Below, in pieces: positions 32,211-43,077 of a DNA stretch of 64,000 bases. The DNA is from Heligmosomoides polygyrus polygyrus (Eukaryota > Nematoda > Chromadorea > Rhabditida > Heligmosomidae): the NCBI GenBank assembly GCA_947396885.1, contig OX377205.1, positions 49,584,676 through 49,648,675 on the forward strand, given 5' to 3'. Below the pieces are notes generated by a model, which did not search any database, was not told the origin of the DNA, and saw nothing but the letters and a program-made list of their open reading frames with translations. Position 1 is the stretch's first letter. Each line of letters begins with the position of its first letter. Position numbers and translations under genes: made by a program.

Positions 32211-32291
32211 TTGGCGTATGCTGAGTCCTGCATCTCTGAGGGCCTTGAATTGAGCGTGTTCCTCTATTGATAGCATCGATCCGCGACCCAT
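32211..32291 (-). pseudogene. Tc3-like transposase, N-terminal piece
   Basis: The ATG at 32291 opens MGRGSMLSIEEHAQFKALRD and AGLSIRQ, the first helix-turn-helix of a Tc3-type transposase, up to the LTR boundary. Dropping the LTR element and one TTGG joins this in frame to 28216 (IPT, stop, LGRSKNVI). Confidence 0.9.
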
Positions 32292-32756
32292 CCTTACAAT
32301 GAGCAAATTATGAGGCAGTATATTGCATAGCAAAATAGTTTTCAACAACGTACCTTTCTCCGCGCACCTTATTTGGTGGTGTCCCTATACTTTCTGGTCA
32401 CTCAAAAACAGGGTCCCGTCACGTGATCCTTTCCCGTTCCTTGCCACCTCGGGTGATTTTGCCCATTTCTTTCGTATATATGTTTTTTGCCGTGAGGAGT
32501 TCCATAGTATAATTTTCAGATCAATTCCTGCGGGTAGCTAGCAGAATTACGCAATTTGCTGGTGTCCCTATACATACTTTCCGGTCGCAGTGTATGTAAT
32601 GCCTTCTCAGTGCATGAAATACTGACTCGCTTTGAGAAAAAAAGAGCACTTTCCACTTTATACAATTCATGGAAAAACTCGAATTAGCAAATCTTCAAGG
32701 AGCACACTTTTGCTGCAATCTTTGGTGCTCAACGGACTTATTTATTTATTTATTTA

Positions 32757-33129
32757 GGCGCAAATAGGGTCGGGGAGGGGGGGGGGTCACCTCCTAAAAA
32801 GTGTCACCAACACAAAAACAAAGCGACAAAACATACTGATAGTAAAGAATAGGTACAATGCTATAGCTCTGTTCTGTGCTCCGTTGACGCGGAGGAGAGC
32901 ACAGATTTGGGCAGGGGAAGGGACTCCAGGGTGTGGCTCGAGTGACGCGCCCGTATTAAAATTGCCTACATCCTGGAGTTTCCTCCCTTGCCCAACTCGG
33001 AAGCATATAAAACACGAATATGTAATAACACAAGAGGATAAGACAGAATTTACATTCGCTGCTAGCTACTCGCCGCGGCTGCCCGCCCCGGCAGGCCATG
33101 TTCACCCCCCCCCCGACCCGATTTGCGCC
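32757..33129. mobile_element. GGCGC-type MITE with 8-bp duplication, copy 1
   Basis: Ends GGCGCAAATAGGGTCGGGG and its inverse, followed inward by long G/C runs. Flanked by TTTATTTA on both sides (32749-32756 and 33130-33137), i.e. inserted in a TTTA repeat. Related copies lie at 44466-44674 and 52326-52551. The 8-bp duplication suggests hAT-type transposition. Confidence 0.8.
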
Positions 33130-33778
33130 TTTATTTATTTATTTTCCAGCGTCCGTCGCCGACTTCGCCGGCGCCGTACGCTGGACGTGCGGGCCACGCC
33201 AGGCTTGCTGGCTTCGGTATGGCGGCCACGCTAGGAACGTAGCCCAAACCTCGCTACGGACGCTTGATAACCTAGCGTCAGTCGCCGGCAACCAACGCTG
33301 GGTAAGGTATCATCCCTAGCGTCGAAGTCGAACACGTTGAAATGAACGCCTACTACAGAGACGAGAGAGACGCAGGTGGGATGAAGGGGATGGACTCCTT
33401 GCTCGTGCTGTGTCGGGTCGACGCGTTCCTTGTGCGTGGGAGCGGCACGTTCATGCACAGTGTGCGTGGATGTGTTCGTGACTGTGCGAATTGCAACTGT
33501 GTCGGCTCGGCCAAAAGCTTGCACTCGGTAGACTGGGAGTACATGTAAGGCGATTCGAGGCCGCCTTAAGTCTCGCCCCGTCCCTTCGGACACTTTGGCT
33601 GGCTGCCCGGAGTTCTTCGCCCGCACGACAGAGCTTGACTAGCTACCGTGTGGCGTTAAACACAGCAGCACTAAAGGGCCTCACTCCCCTCACCCCGAAA
33701 GAGCCCCCATTTCTGCAGCGATGGGAAGGACGAGTACGGAGAGGCTGCTAAAATCCTAACCTAACCAGGCTGCGCAAA
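33130..33778. other. Probable 5' untranslated part of an RTE fragment
   Basis: GC-rich, with short inverted motifs (CCAGCGTCCGTCGCC / GGCAACCAACGCTGG). It leads directly into the RTE endonuclease frame at 33779, so at least its right part is likely RTE 5' sequence. Frames here are not recognised. Confidence 0.4.
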
Positions 33779-34088
33779 TTGAGGACTAGGATGGCGATCT
33801 GTATTTACAACGCGCACACGCTCGCATCGGAAGCATCCGTCGAGAACCTGATAATGCAAGCCAGGATGTTGAAGCACGACGTCATCGGACTGACCGAGAC
33901 GAGAAGACACCATCCCCTACACGCCGCCTACGACTCCGGAGAAGAACTGTTCCTCGGAACATGCGACAACAGGGGAGTAGGCGGCGTTGGTGTCCTGCTC
34001 AACACGCACTTGGCCATGAACATCGATTCGTACGAGTCTCTGACAACCCTAATCGGACGTCTGCGACTAAAGCGATGTGGCTCCGTGC
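33779..34088 (+). pseudogene. RTE-type endonuclease, N-terminal fragment
   Basis: Reads [34 protein letters not shown] and [19 protein letters not shown], the start of an APE-type endonuclease of RTE-like non-LTR elements. It ends at the BEL-2 LTR; the frame resumes at 43493 after the TSD CGTGC. Confidence 0.85.
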
Positions 34089-34275
34089 TGTGTGCACCGT
34101 AGGTGGTTCAGTGGTTTTTGCCTGTTCTTCTGCAGGACAACAATGTTCGGAGCAACCTTTTATTGCGGATGCTCGTTTTACGTCTGACATTGGTGCTCGC
34201 CCTCTTATTGGCGAGCCGGACAAATTAGGGTGAACAAATATTGGAGGGTCCGGTCGCGTCGTTCAGGCTGCGACA
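34089..34275 (-). repeat. BEL-2 3' LTR
   Basis: 187 bp, bounded by CGTGC on the outside and by CTGGGAGGCCGCAG (minus strand) on the inside, a candidate polypurine tract. Very short for a BEL LTR. Confidence 0.9.
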
Positions 34276-34835
34276 CTGCGGCCTCCCAGGCAGAAGTAGT
34301 GGAAGGAGAAAGATGAGTGGTGGTGGAAGTTGTGAAGCCGCTCGTTGAATTCGAGCGAGGCTAATTCTGGAATAACAGGTTTATCAATTAAGAGCAAATC
34401 AAAGCAGCAAAAAAAGGGGAAAAATTTAAACTTAGCGACCTTTCTTCTTTTGAATGAAGGTGCCTGCGACCTTGTGGGGCACAATAAAATATTGTGTCCC
34501 TGGTCGCATATCGCACATCTGAAGCCGCAGTCCTCCTCGTGCTTTTGTTGCAAGCATTTATTACAGAGCTGAAGGACGTTGGCCTGAACTGGTCGAGCCA
34601 CAGCATCTGGGAATCGGCAACAGCGACCGGTCGGGTGCCCATCCTTGTTGTCCTCATACGAGCGGAAAACGCAGTTGGATTTGGGCTGGGTTCGCTGCAA
34701 AAGGGTCTCGAAGACCCGTTCGTACGACTGCAGCTTGAAGTTGAGCATTTCGATCCCTTGCTGATGAACCATTCCCAGCTGCTCGATCTTCTTTTCCAAT
34801 TTATTGATGGCGTTCTGCAACGGCTCGATTTGCAT
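34263..34835 (-). CDS. BEL-2 ORF3: coiled coil plus Cys/His domain
   Basis: An intact 190-codon frame starts with MQIEPLQNAINKLEKKIEQL, a heptad-rich coiled coil of about 60 residues. A Cys/His-rich zone follows: CVFRSYEDNKDGHPTGRCCR, then FPDAVARPVQANVLQLCNKC, CGFRCAICDQGHNILLC, and a basic tail FKRRKV. It ends just inside the 3' LTR. The same architecture at the same place in BEL-1 suggests a real accessory gene, probably RNA- or DNA-binding. It is the only complete BEL-2 frame that lies outside gag, pol and env. I know of no established function. Confidence 0.65.
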   Translation of the reverse strand: MQIEPLQNAINKLEKKIEQLGMVHQQGIEMLNFKLQSYERVFETLLQRTQPKSNCVFRSYEDNKDGHPTGRCCRFPDAVARPVQANVLQLCNKCLQQKHEEDCGFRCAICDQGHNILLCPTRSQAPSFKRRKVAKFKFFPFFCCFDLLLIDKPVIPELASLEFNERLHNFHHHSSFSFHYFCLGGRSVAA

Positions 34836-34897
34836 AGAGGTCGACTTCGTCCAGCATGATGTTGAGTAGAATTATGCTTACTTGGGTGGGGAGGGGG

Positions 34898-34905
34898 TTT
34901 ATAAA
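34898..34905 (-). promoter_or_regulatory. TATA box before BEL-2 ORF3
   Basis: TTTATAAA 63 bp upstream of the ORF3 ATG at 34835 (41 bp upstream of an out-of-frame ATG at 34857). Parallels TATAAAAG before BEL-1 ORF3. Confidence 0.4.
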
Positions 34906-34992
34906 GGATTTTGTTATCGACAGGTCAAGAATCTTATCTTTGGTACGGTCCTTTTTTGTTTGCCTATGTACAGTAGTTTTTGTCTTTCGTGA

Positions 34993-37256
34993 TTAGCGAC
35001 GGCATAGTTTGGTTAGCCCTCCGATAGTAGCAAGGACGATGTGGGTAAGATATTGGATTATAACAATTGCGGTTTTCACGAGATAGATTATGACTATTGG
35101 ACCAAATGCGTATGTTAAAATCGCTACCATGATTGAGATACTGAAGGCGGTCAGTGTAAACTTCCAATGAGTTTTTATCGTATTAATAATCGGTGTTAAA
35201 TCTGGTAAACTGAATTCTTTGAACCAGTCGAAGCTTCCTTTCCATTCCCAGGTCTCAGGATCATGGATCTCGAAAAGAGACTCATCTTGTGGTAGAAATA
35301 CCAGAGTTCCTTCTATCATAAGAGCTGGGGATTGGTTTTCACATGTTGTTTGACATGCTTCCGATATCACTGCCTTACTAAAATCAAGAATAACTTTTGA
35401 TTTCTTCGAGATAGGTCCACATTCTAAAGCGAATGTGTTTTCACCACACATGACTGTTATCCACGCAGATTTTTGGGCATGGCATGATACTTCTAGATGG
35501 GCTCCTTCTTGACAGTTGTAACACCCTTCCAGTTTGAAAGGAATACTTCACATTCTTGTTCAAATACGAAGTCTGCTGAATCTAGCATCATTTTTGAATT
35601 GATGGATAATGTGGTTTTGAATTCGTCCGTTGTGAGGAGTATGTCCTCGCTCTCACTATGAAGCCTGTAGAAGGGAGTTAGTATGGGAAGATGATTTGAA
35701 GCGTCATTTTTGATATCGAGCACATTCTCTCGAGGACATTCGCACTTTGTCGGTGGACTAGTGCCATAGCAAGCACAAATCATGCGGTTTTTACAGTTAT
35801 GGAACTGATTTTCTGCAGAATGATGATCAGGACATTCAACTGGTAGCCTGAATGTGTCCGGGATCATTAAAGTTTCTGAGTTTGATAGTGCAAACCTCTT
35901 GCCAAGTACTGCTAGCTGCGGTTTTTGTACAGATATTGCAGTTATCTCAAAATTTTCGAATTTTTCTGTGACATAGGGCTGCAAAATCATGTCTTTTTGT
36001 TGAACTTTGTTATAAATAGTCATTGCAATTTCAATGTGTACTGACGGTTTCCATTCCGAACAATCGATAACCTCATATACTTATTGATTGCGCGGGACAT
36101 GTGCGACCCGGTAGAAAGAGCATGCCGGCAGCGGTAATAGGCATCCGCAGGCTATGCCGCCGCAGGAACTTTCGCACCCTGAGTACCCGGGATATAGGGA
36201 TTCCCTAATCAGCTCGATGACGGTGTCGTTTGATCTCAGCCTTGCGCATGCACTTTGCGTGCATGACCCAGCCTGAGGGCATCTGACCGCGCTATAAACG
36301 TACGGTCTGGTGTCTCTTGTGTAGAAGCGTGTTCGTTTGGAACATGACATTTCTATTTGTTTGTTTCGTACTTCTATCGTGCCTACTGTTCTATTCTGGT
36401 GTCTTATGCTAACGCATAGATCTTTTTCAGATTGTTGAACAGTATTTCTCTACTGAACTCGTACGAGCACTGTTGCTTTCTGTTCAAACAAGATCTATGC
36501 TATTCCTCATGTGACCGTGTTGGCATGTTTCGCTCATGGTTATTAGAGATAGAATGCATAGCGAAATTGCGATGGTATTAGACGATATTGGTGCTAGTGA
36601 AAATGTATTCAACGTAAAGTTTTCATTTTTGACTGTTGTTTGCTTTGGGTGAGCTTTAGCGGTCCTGTATTTTCGCATACAGCAACATAAAATATAGAAA
36701 GTTTAATAAGTAGTACGAAGTATAATAGAGTCGGCAATGATGCAATTGCTCCTAATGGCCAACAATGGGGATTTGCGATTAGCTTCTTGGAGAGAAATCG
36801 TTGTGAGTGTTCGCAAATGTGTGGAAGCTGACATGTCCTGAGTATCGTACTGTTTTCGGTGTTGCCTGAGTGTATCATAGAAACATTGACCTGCTTCGCA
36901 ACTGCTGACGGTGGTAATTTGAGCAAGATTTTTGGGCTATTGCTCAAGAAAGGTGTACATTTCTCATTTACACACATCATGAACTTTGTGTTTGGTGGGT
37001 ATACCGTAACGATTCCGTTTGTACAGGTGAAGTTCCCCGTTACAGCGGCGGTTTCTTGTAATACCGCCGAAAGTAGCATGGTTGTGAATGTGAGATAGCT
37101 GGGGCGCATATTAAGCGAATGATTTGAAGAAAGTGGTTCCTCTAAACTTTCTTCGAAATTGCGAATAGCTTCTATAGCTATGTCTCGATCGGCGAATAGG
37201 CCTTGCCTCAGTAGGTGCGTTTTGCATAGGGGATCGCAATCCCAAATTCCCATCAA
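34993..37256 (-). pseudogene. BEL-2 envelope precursor, phlebovirus Gn/Gc-like
   Basis: Five overlapping or adjacent frames on the minus strand. 37256-36609: signal-like segment and first ectodomain, then a membrane segment (LPTLLYFVLLIKLSIFYVAV). 36678-36484: a second signal (AISLCILSLITMSETC). 36350-36081: the G2 signature GCESSCGGIACGCLLP. 36023-35493 and 35451-34993: the rest of the second ectodomain and a C-terminal anchor (TLTAFSISIMVAILTY). At least four frame breaks make it non-functional. The two-signal, two-ectodomain plan is the same as in BEL-1. Confidence 0.8.
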
Positions 37257-37450
37257 CGTGATTGGTTTCGTCTTGCCCTTGTTCTCTATTTAGATGTCTG
37301 CGTGTTTCGTTTAAGGAGGATTGACGGGTTTCTTGGACTGGGCTTTCGTCCTCTGATGTGCATCTAAGTTCCAATGGGAATATCTTGTTAAGGGGTCTGT
37401 GTAATATGTTGCGATTAGGCAAAAGTATTTTTACTGACCTGATTTCCCCA

Positions 37451-40400
37451 TCATTGCTTTTTATAAGCTCGGTTATCTTCCCATAACACCAGTTCCCTCT
37501 GGGGATAAACTATCTTTCTATGAGAACTATTTCGCCCACGACCGAGTTTCTGAGTGATATGTGGCGAGGTTGTGCCACATCTATACGCTGCATATCCCTC
37601 AACTTGGTTAGATATTCCGAGTTCCATTCCTCCCAGAATCAATTAGTTATACGTTCAGAGTGTTCAAGCGCTTGGATTGCTTGCCTCACAGTTTGAATGA
37701 GCTCTGGTTCATATGAATTGTCTTCATAATCGCCTACATCTGCGAACTGCACTGCATAATCCAAATTTCCTTGAAGGAAATCCACAGGGCGCAATGGTAT
37801 CTTCGATAGATCAGAAGAGGATGATTTTGCAAGCGGTCTCGTGTTTATGATCGCTTCAATTTGAGCCATTGCCGTGTTAAGTTGCGTGTATGTGAGCTCA
37901 CGTCTACCGATGGCTTTGTGAAAAGCCTTTTTTACGGATCCTACCATTCTTTCCCAAGCTCCTCCCATCCATGGGGCTCCAGGGGGATTGAAGAGCCATC
38001 GAATCCCAGCGTTTGCGCTGTAGGACATTATGGAAGGTTCGGAATCGTCTGGTGAATGAAGCATCGAATTGATTATCCGTTCTCCTAGTTTAAAGTTTGA
38101 TCCGCAGTCAGTGCGCAGAAGTTTTGGTACTACTCTACGTGAAACGAATCTTATTAGGCATTCTAGGAAGGCTCCTGCGGACATATCTTCTACTACTTCG
38201 AGATGAATAGCACGTGTTGTTAGGCACGTGTATATCCAAGCATGCATCATTTCGTTGTTTTTAGAGTGAATTGGTCCAAAAAGTCGCAACCAGTGTTTTG
38301 AAAAGGTCTGGACCGAATTACTCTATCGATCGGTAGTGATGGCATGTTAGCTGCGCTGAATGGTAAGCCCTGATATCTTTTGCATGTAGTGCATTTCCCA
38401 AGATATTTGTTATACGAAGCCGACGGCTTTGGTAGCCAGAAACGTTGTCTCAAAATGCATAGAGCTTGGTCCTTACCGCAATGTGCGTTTTCGTTGTGCG
38501 TTTTTTGAAGAATGAGTCTTGCTAACTCAGAGTTACCATTTAGGTAGATAGGGGACATTGTATCATTCTCCATGGCCGCGTTTTGCATTCGCGATTCGTG
38601 TCTAATTATGCCTTTTCCATCTCGCACGATGTGCTTGTGAGGGAAGCGCTTCTGAAGGTCCGAAATCAGCAGGCTTTTGTGTTCTTGCTGTAGCACGATA
38701 GACTCTGCTAGAGTAATATCTTGAGCTGTTATATTTTCACTGTTGGAAAATTGTACGATGTTTTGAAGCGCTATGTTGGCACTACTGCTGTTATTATTGA
38801 CTGCGCTTGTCCACTGGCAGATGAGTTTTCCGCATCTTGCAATTGTTCTAAGCGCAGTGCTGAGTCGTGAGAATCTGCTGAGATCAATTAGGTTTGTTCC
38901 CTCAGTTGTTTGAGTGATTATTGGATGCACTATCTCTGCATGGTTAATTCCCATGGTATCGTCGTCGTGGTTATCATCGACATATTCTATTTGCTTGAGC
39001 TGTGATAGCGCGTCGGGTGATGCAAGCCAGCGTGGCCCTTTGACCCAACCGATATCAGTGGCCTCTTGATGAGATACTCCGCGTGTTCCTGCATCAGCTG
39101 GATTAAGAGTCGTGGGAACATGAAAGAATGAAGTAGGTATCTCATTGGATTGGAATAGTCGTTTGGGTTTTAGAACGTGATTTCGCTGGTTGTCCACAAA
39201 GATCGGCACTTTCCCTGATGTTTTTAGACAAGACAGCGCTATTTCGCTGTCACTGGCAACGTTAATTTGGCCAATTTTGCTTTTTGAAACGTCGAATATG
39301 GTTTTTGCCAGACGCATCGCAATCACTATACCAATGAGTTCGAGTTTTGGGATGGTTTGCTTTGATTTTTTCGGAGCTAGTCGGGTTTTTCCACTTATTA
39401 ATGAACTCACTTCGTTTGTGAAGTCGTTTTTGAAGAAAGCGCATGTGGCAATAGCCATCATACTCGCGTCTGCAAATAACCATAAGGTGTTTTTGTCTGT
39501 ATCATAACTAGTATTGCATATGCAGCGTGGGATCGATAATGTCGTGTTATTGATGGAATTACATAGTAAATTCCACTTTGTAGCGAGAATTGAGGGTATT
39601 CTTTTATCCCAATCAATAGAAGTTTCGAATATTTCTCTCATTGTGGACTTTAGTTTAATCATGAGCGGTCCTGCAATTCCTATAGGATCGTATACAGAAT
39701 TGATCTGGCTAACAATATCGCGTTTTGTCAGAAATTGCTTGTTGGGAATGGAAATTTTGACCGAAAATCGGCCTGCCTCGTTGTTATAGTTGACTCCCAA
39801 GAGTTTTGTATCACCACATGGAGTTTTATCTGGCTCTGGGATTTTTCTGTTAACAGCATCCGAATTTGAAACGAATTCACGTAAATTCATACCAATTTCC
39901 GCAAACAGTGCTTTGGATTCCTGGTATTTTTGTACTGTCTCATCTTCAGTTTGAGAGTGAAGTAGTATGTTGTCTACATATAGGTTTGACATAATTTCCT
40001 TTGTTAGTGCAGTATTTTTTCTGCTCAGGAAGGTTACTAGAGCCATGTTCAAAATGCTCGGGGAGGCGGTCACGCCGAAAGGAAGTCTTTTGAAGCGTAA
40101 TTCAACAATATTTTCTCTCGTTGGCGGTTTGTTGAAGTCTTTAAACCATAGAAATCGGCATAAATCCTTGTGAGAATTAAGCAGTCGAATTTGTGTGAAT
40201 GCGGCCTCGATATCGCAGAGAAGAATGACTTTTGATATGCGACTTGATATGAGTATATCATGTATTTTGTTTACGAAGGACTCTCCTTTGTAAATGACCT
40301 CGTTCAGAGAGAGTTCATTTCTTTTCTTCGATGACGCATCGAAAACGATTCGTAAAGGTTTTGCTTTGTGTTCCCTCCAAACTCCTGAGTTGCATGTAGT

Positions 40401-41683
40401 ATGTACCCACAGAGTTTTCGACGTTATCGTTAAAAGGTTCGACAATTCCATTTGAAAGGTAGTCTGATATGGTATTGCAGTACCACTGTTTTTGGTTAGG
40501 ATTGGCATTAAGGTGTGTATGGAGAGATATAAGTCTTTTGATTGCAACAGGATAGTTGTCAGCTAGTTCTCTATGATTGCTTTTCAATGGAAATGGGGTA
40601 GTAATATGTCCGTTTTGGAAGGATATCTGCTTTGAATAATTTGCAAGGTACTCGTGTATTTCGCCGTCTTTCTTTTCCTCGTTTGAAGAAATACCTAACC
40701 CTTCTAGTTCGAACAGTTTTTGTAGCATTTCCGACTCCGTTTTGTTCTTAAGAGCTGTCATTCCATACGAAATTGGGACTGGTGTGTGATCGGTTTCAAG
40801 CGTTCCTTTACCGTACAGTGTAGGACCAAATACGGTTTTTGTTACTTTTAGTCCTGATGGCGTTTGTATACTATTCTCTGCCATTTCCAGAACAAAATTG
40901 TGATAATAATCGAGACCTATGAGAACGACTGGGCTTGTATTCTCCACGTAGCTTTGAGTTCGATACACAGATCTCCTTGCTTTGAAGAAATTGCTTGTCA
41001 TTGAACGTCAGTTTGATTGGCGGGAAACCGTTGGTGATCACTGGTTTCGTCTGCACAAGTATGTCTAGGTCTTTGCCATATGCAGTTCCTATTTTAAGCG
41101 AGACAATGTTGCTTTTGAACATTTCGGTGTGGCCTCCGATACCTGACATAACGCATGTTTCGGTTTTCAGCTTGGGTAGGCCTAGCTTATTAGCCAATTC
41201 TTCTTTTATTATGGTTTTTTGGGCACCTGTGTCAAAGAAGAACAACAATTTTTGAAATTCGCGGGTGTTATAGTTCCAAATGTTTCCTTCGGCTGTCATT
41301 AGTATTACTTGTTCTTGATTAGCGGTTGGAGAAGGCGTCTTTTGTATCTCGGCATTTGTATGATGAACACCGTTAGGTGCTGGTTGGTAAGGTCTTCTCC
41401 TTGGATCATTTGTTGGACAATTTCTCGGAGGTCGGTTGAAACCAACGTTTTGGTGATTGCGGTTGTTGTTGTTCGATGTGCGAGGATCTTCTCTCGTACT
41501 GAATCCCCTGGGTGAATTTGGGTGATTATCACGGTTGTTTGTTTTTTCATAGCAAAGGGTTGAGTGATGTTTACGGCCACAGAGAGGGCAGTCTGATTTT
41601 TCGCATTGATTTCTAGAGTGGGAAGTTGTAAAACATTTCCAATATAGTCTTTTGTCGACTAAGGTTTTCCGTTTCTGCTGCAT
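37451..41683 (-). pseudogene. BEL-2 pol (with gag zinc knuckles at its start)
   Basis: Frame 41683-40871 has Cys/His knuckles (CFTTSHSRNQC, CPLCGRKHHSTLC) and the protease FFFDTGAQKTII. Frame 41001-40315 continues into the RT N-terminus. Frame 40547-38247 holds the RT (LLCDIEAAFTQIRL, PFGVTASPSI, SNLYVDNILL), an RNase H-like region (LFADASMMAIATCAF, HVPTTLNPADAGTRG) and the integrase zinc motif (CTTCKRYQ). Frame 38289-37639 gives the integrase core (LRTDCGSNF, PWMGGAWERMVG). The C-terminal region follows in another frame (about 37.64-37.11 kb). Shifts near 41.0, 40.4, 38.27 and 37.64 kb. Confidence 0.9.
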
Positions 41684-42711
41684 GCTAATATCAGCTTGGC
41701 ACTGTGAAGAGTAGTGCGCTGATTTTTTGCAAAATATGCATTTTTGAGAAACTTTTGTCGTTTGGTATCGTTCTGAATGGATCTTCCATTATTGAAGCGT
41801 TTAGGGTAAGAGTTCGCTGGTTTGACATGTTTTTGTGGTTGATATTGTATTCGGGATTCAACATATGATTTTGACGAAATTTCTGATTCGATTTCGTGCA
41901 TAAGATCTTCGATTTGAACATCGTCTCTGTCTTCGATCGCTATAAGAACGTTTTTAATAATTCCGTATGGAAACTTCTGTAATATAGCTTCTGTCCACAT
42001 AGCGTCTTTCGTCTTTCGAATATCATGACCCGTGGATACCATTTGGTTTATGAACATACTGATTTTGTCGAATGTGTACGTGCAGCTTTCCGCTTGATTT
42101 GCTGCGGGCTTTAAGAAATTAAGTTTCTGAATAATCCTCGACCTGTTTATTGGTTTGTTCCCGTACTTTTTCTTTAGAGAATTAATCATCCAGTTGTAGT
42201 TTTGGGGAATGAGTTGTATTCCCTTAATGGCGTTGTCCGAATTACCTCTTAGGCTGTCCTTCAATAGCATCATTTTTTCAATTGTGCTAAGGCTTGAATT
42301 TTGATGAACTAGGGCATCGTAGATAGCCCAAAATTCAGAAAAGTCTTCCTCTACTCCAAAGAATTTCGGCAGAGTGAGTGTTGGCGTTTTTATCGATTTA
42401 TGGCCTGTTTGCATATTTACGAGGTTAGGTTTTTCCGAAGTGTCGGTAGAGTTATCCTCTGTTAGCCATTCGGATTGGATACTGTCGAAGTAGTCGCTGT
42501 TGCTACTGTCGGTGCTTTGTTTGTTATTATCGTCACCGAAATGCGTGTCGCTTGCTGATGTGGCTGGTCCTTTCGCTATGGACAACCTTCTTGCCAGTTT
42601 GCTTCTTGTACTTTTTGCTTCCGTTAGCCGGGCTTCTAATATGCATAGTACTTCATCTGCTTTTCCTATCACATCGTTGAAATTTGTTTCTTTTTCGATG
42701 TCTTCAAGCAT
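41684..42711 (-). pseudogene. BEL-2 gag
   Basis: Frame from 42711 (MLEDIEKETNFNDVIGKADE) contains the DUF1759-like BEL gag core (LPKFFGVEEDFSEFWAIYDA, INRSRIIQKLNFLKPA) and ends out of frame with the knuckles near 41.76 kb. An Asp/Ser-rich linker precedes the core. Confidence 0.85.
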
Positions 42712-43077
42712 GTTTAAAAGAGCTTTTTTCTCTTCTTTCGTTGTGACAGTATTGTATTCCTTTTTTAGCTCCGAAATCTGACTCTTGAGATCTTGTCTTG
42801 CTCTGTTTATCTGTCGAATTCCTCCGTTTATAAGATCTATTGCTGTTTGAGCTTCCTCAAGCTGCGCTTTTTCGTCTTCCGAGTATTTTATGGCCTGAAA
42901 TTGTCCTTCAGTGTGTTGAGTGTATTAACACTGATTATTATGGGCTTTTTATGGAGAATTGTATCCATTTTTGTAGATGGAGGTTCGCAGTTGTGTGCTG
43001 CGTTCCCGAGGCCTGACTACTACCCTGCTATAGTACTATTTGTATTTTCTCCGGAAGTTTCGTTACGGGTTACTGCA

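Larger units (their letters stand above)
13770..32592 (-). mobile_element. Tc3-like element split into three by two LTR insertions
   Basis: The outer ends are inverted repeats (CACTGCGACCAGAAAGTATA at 13770 and CACTGCGACCGGAAAGTATG read inward from 32592), flanked by TA at 13768-13769 and 32593-32594. The element's own DNA is 13770-14191, 27388-28220 and 32215-32592, about 1.6 kb in total. The rest consists of BEL-1 (14192-27383) and a coding-poor LTR element (28221-32210). Each insertion is bordered by TTGG. A second, internal copy of the end sequence lies at about 32370-32402 (TGACCAGAAAGTATAGGGAC), as in Tc3, which has internal transposase sites. Confidence 0.9.
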
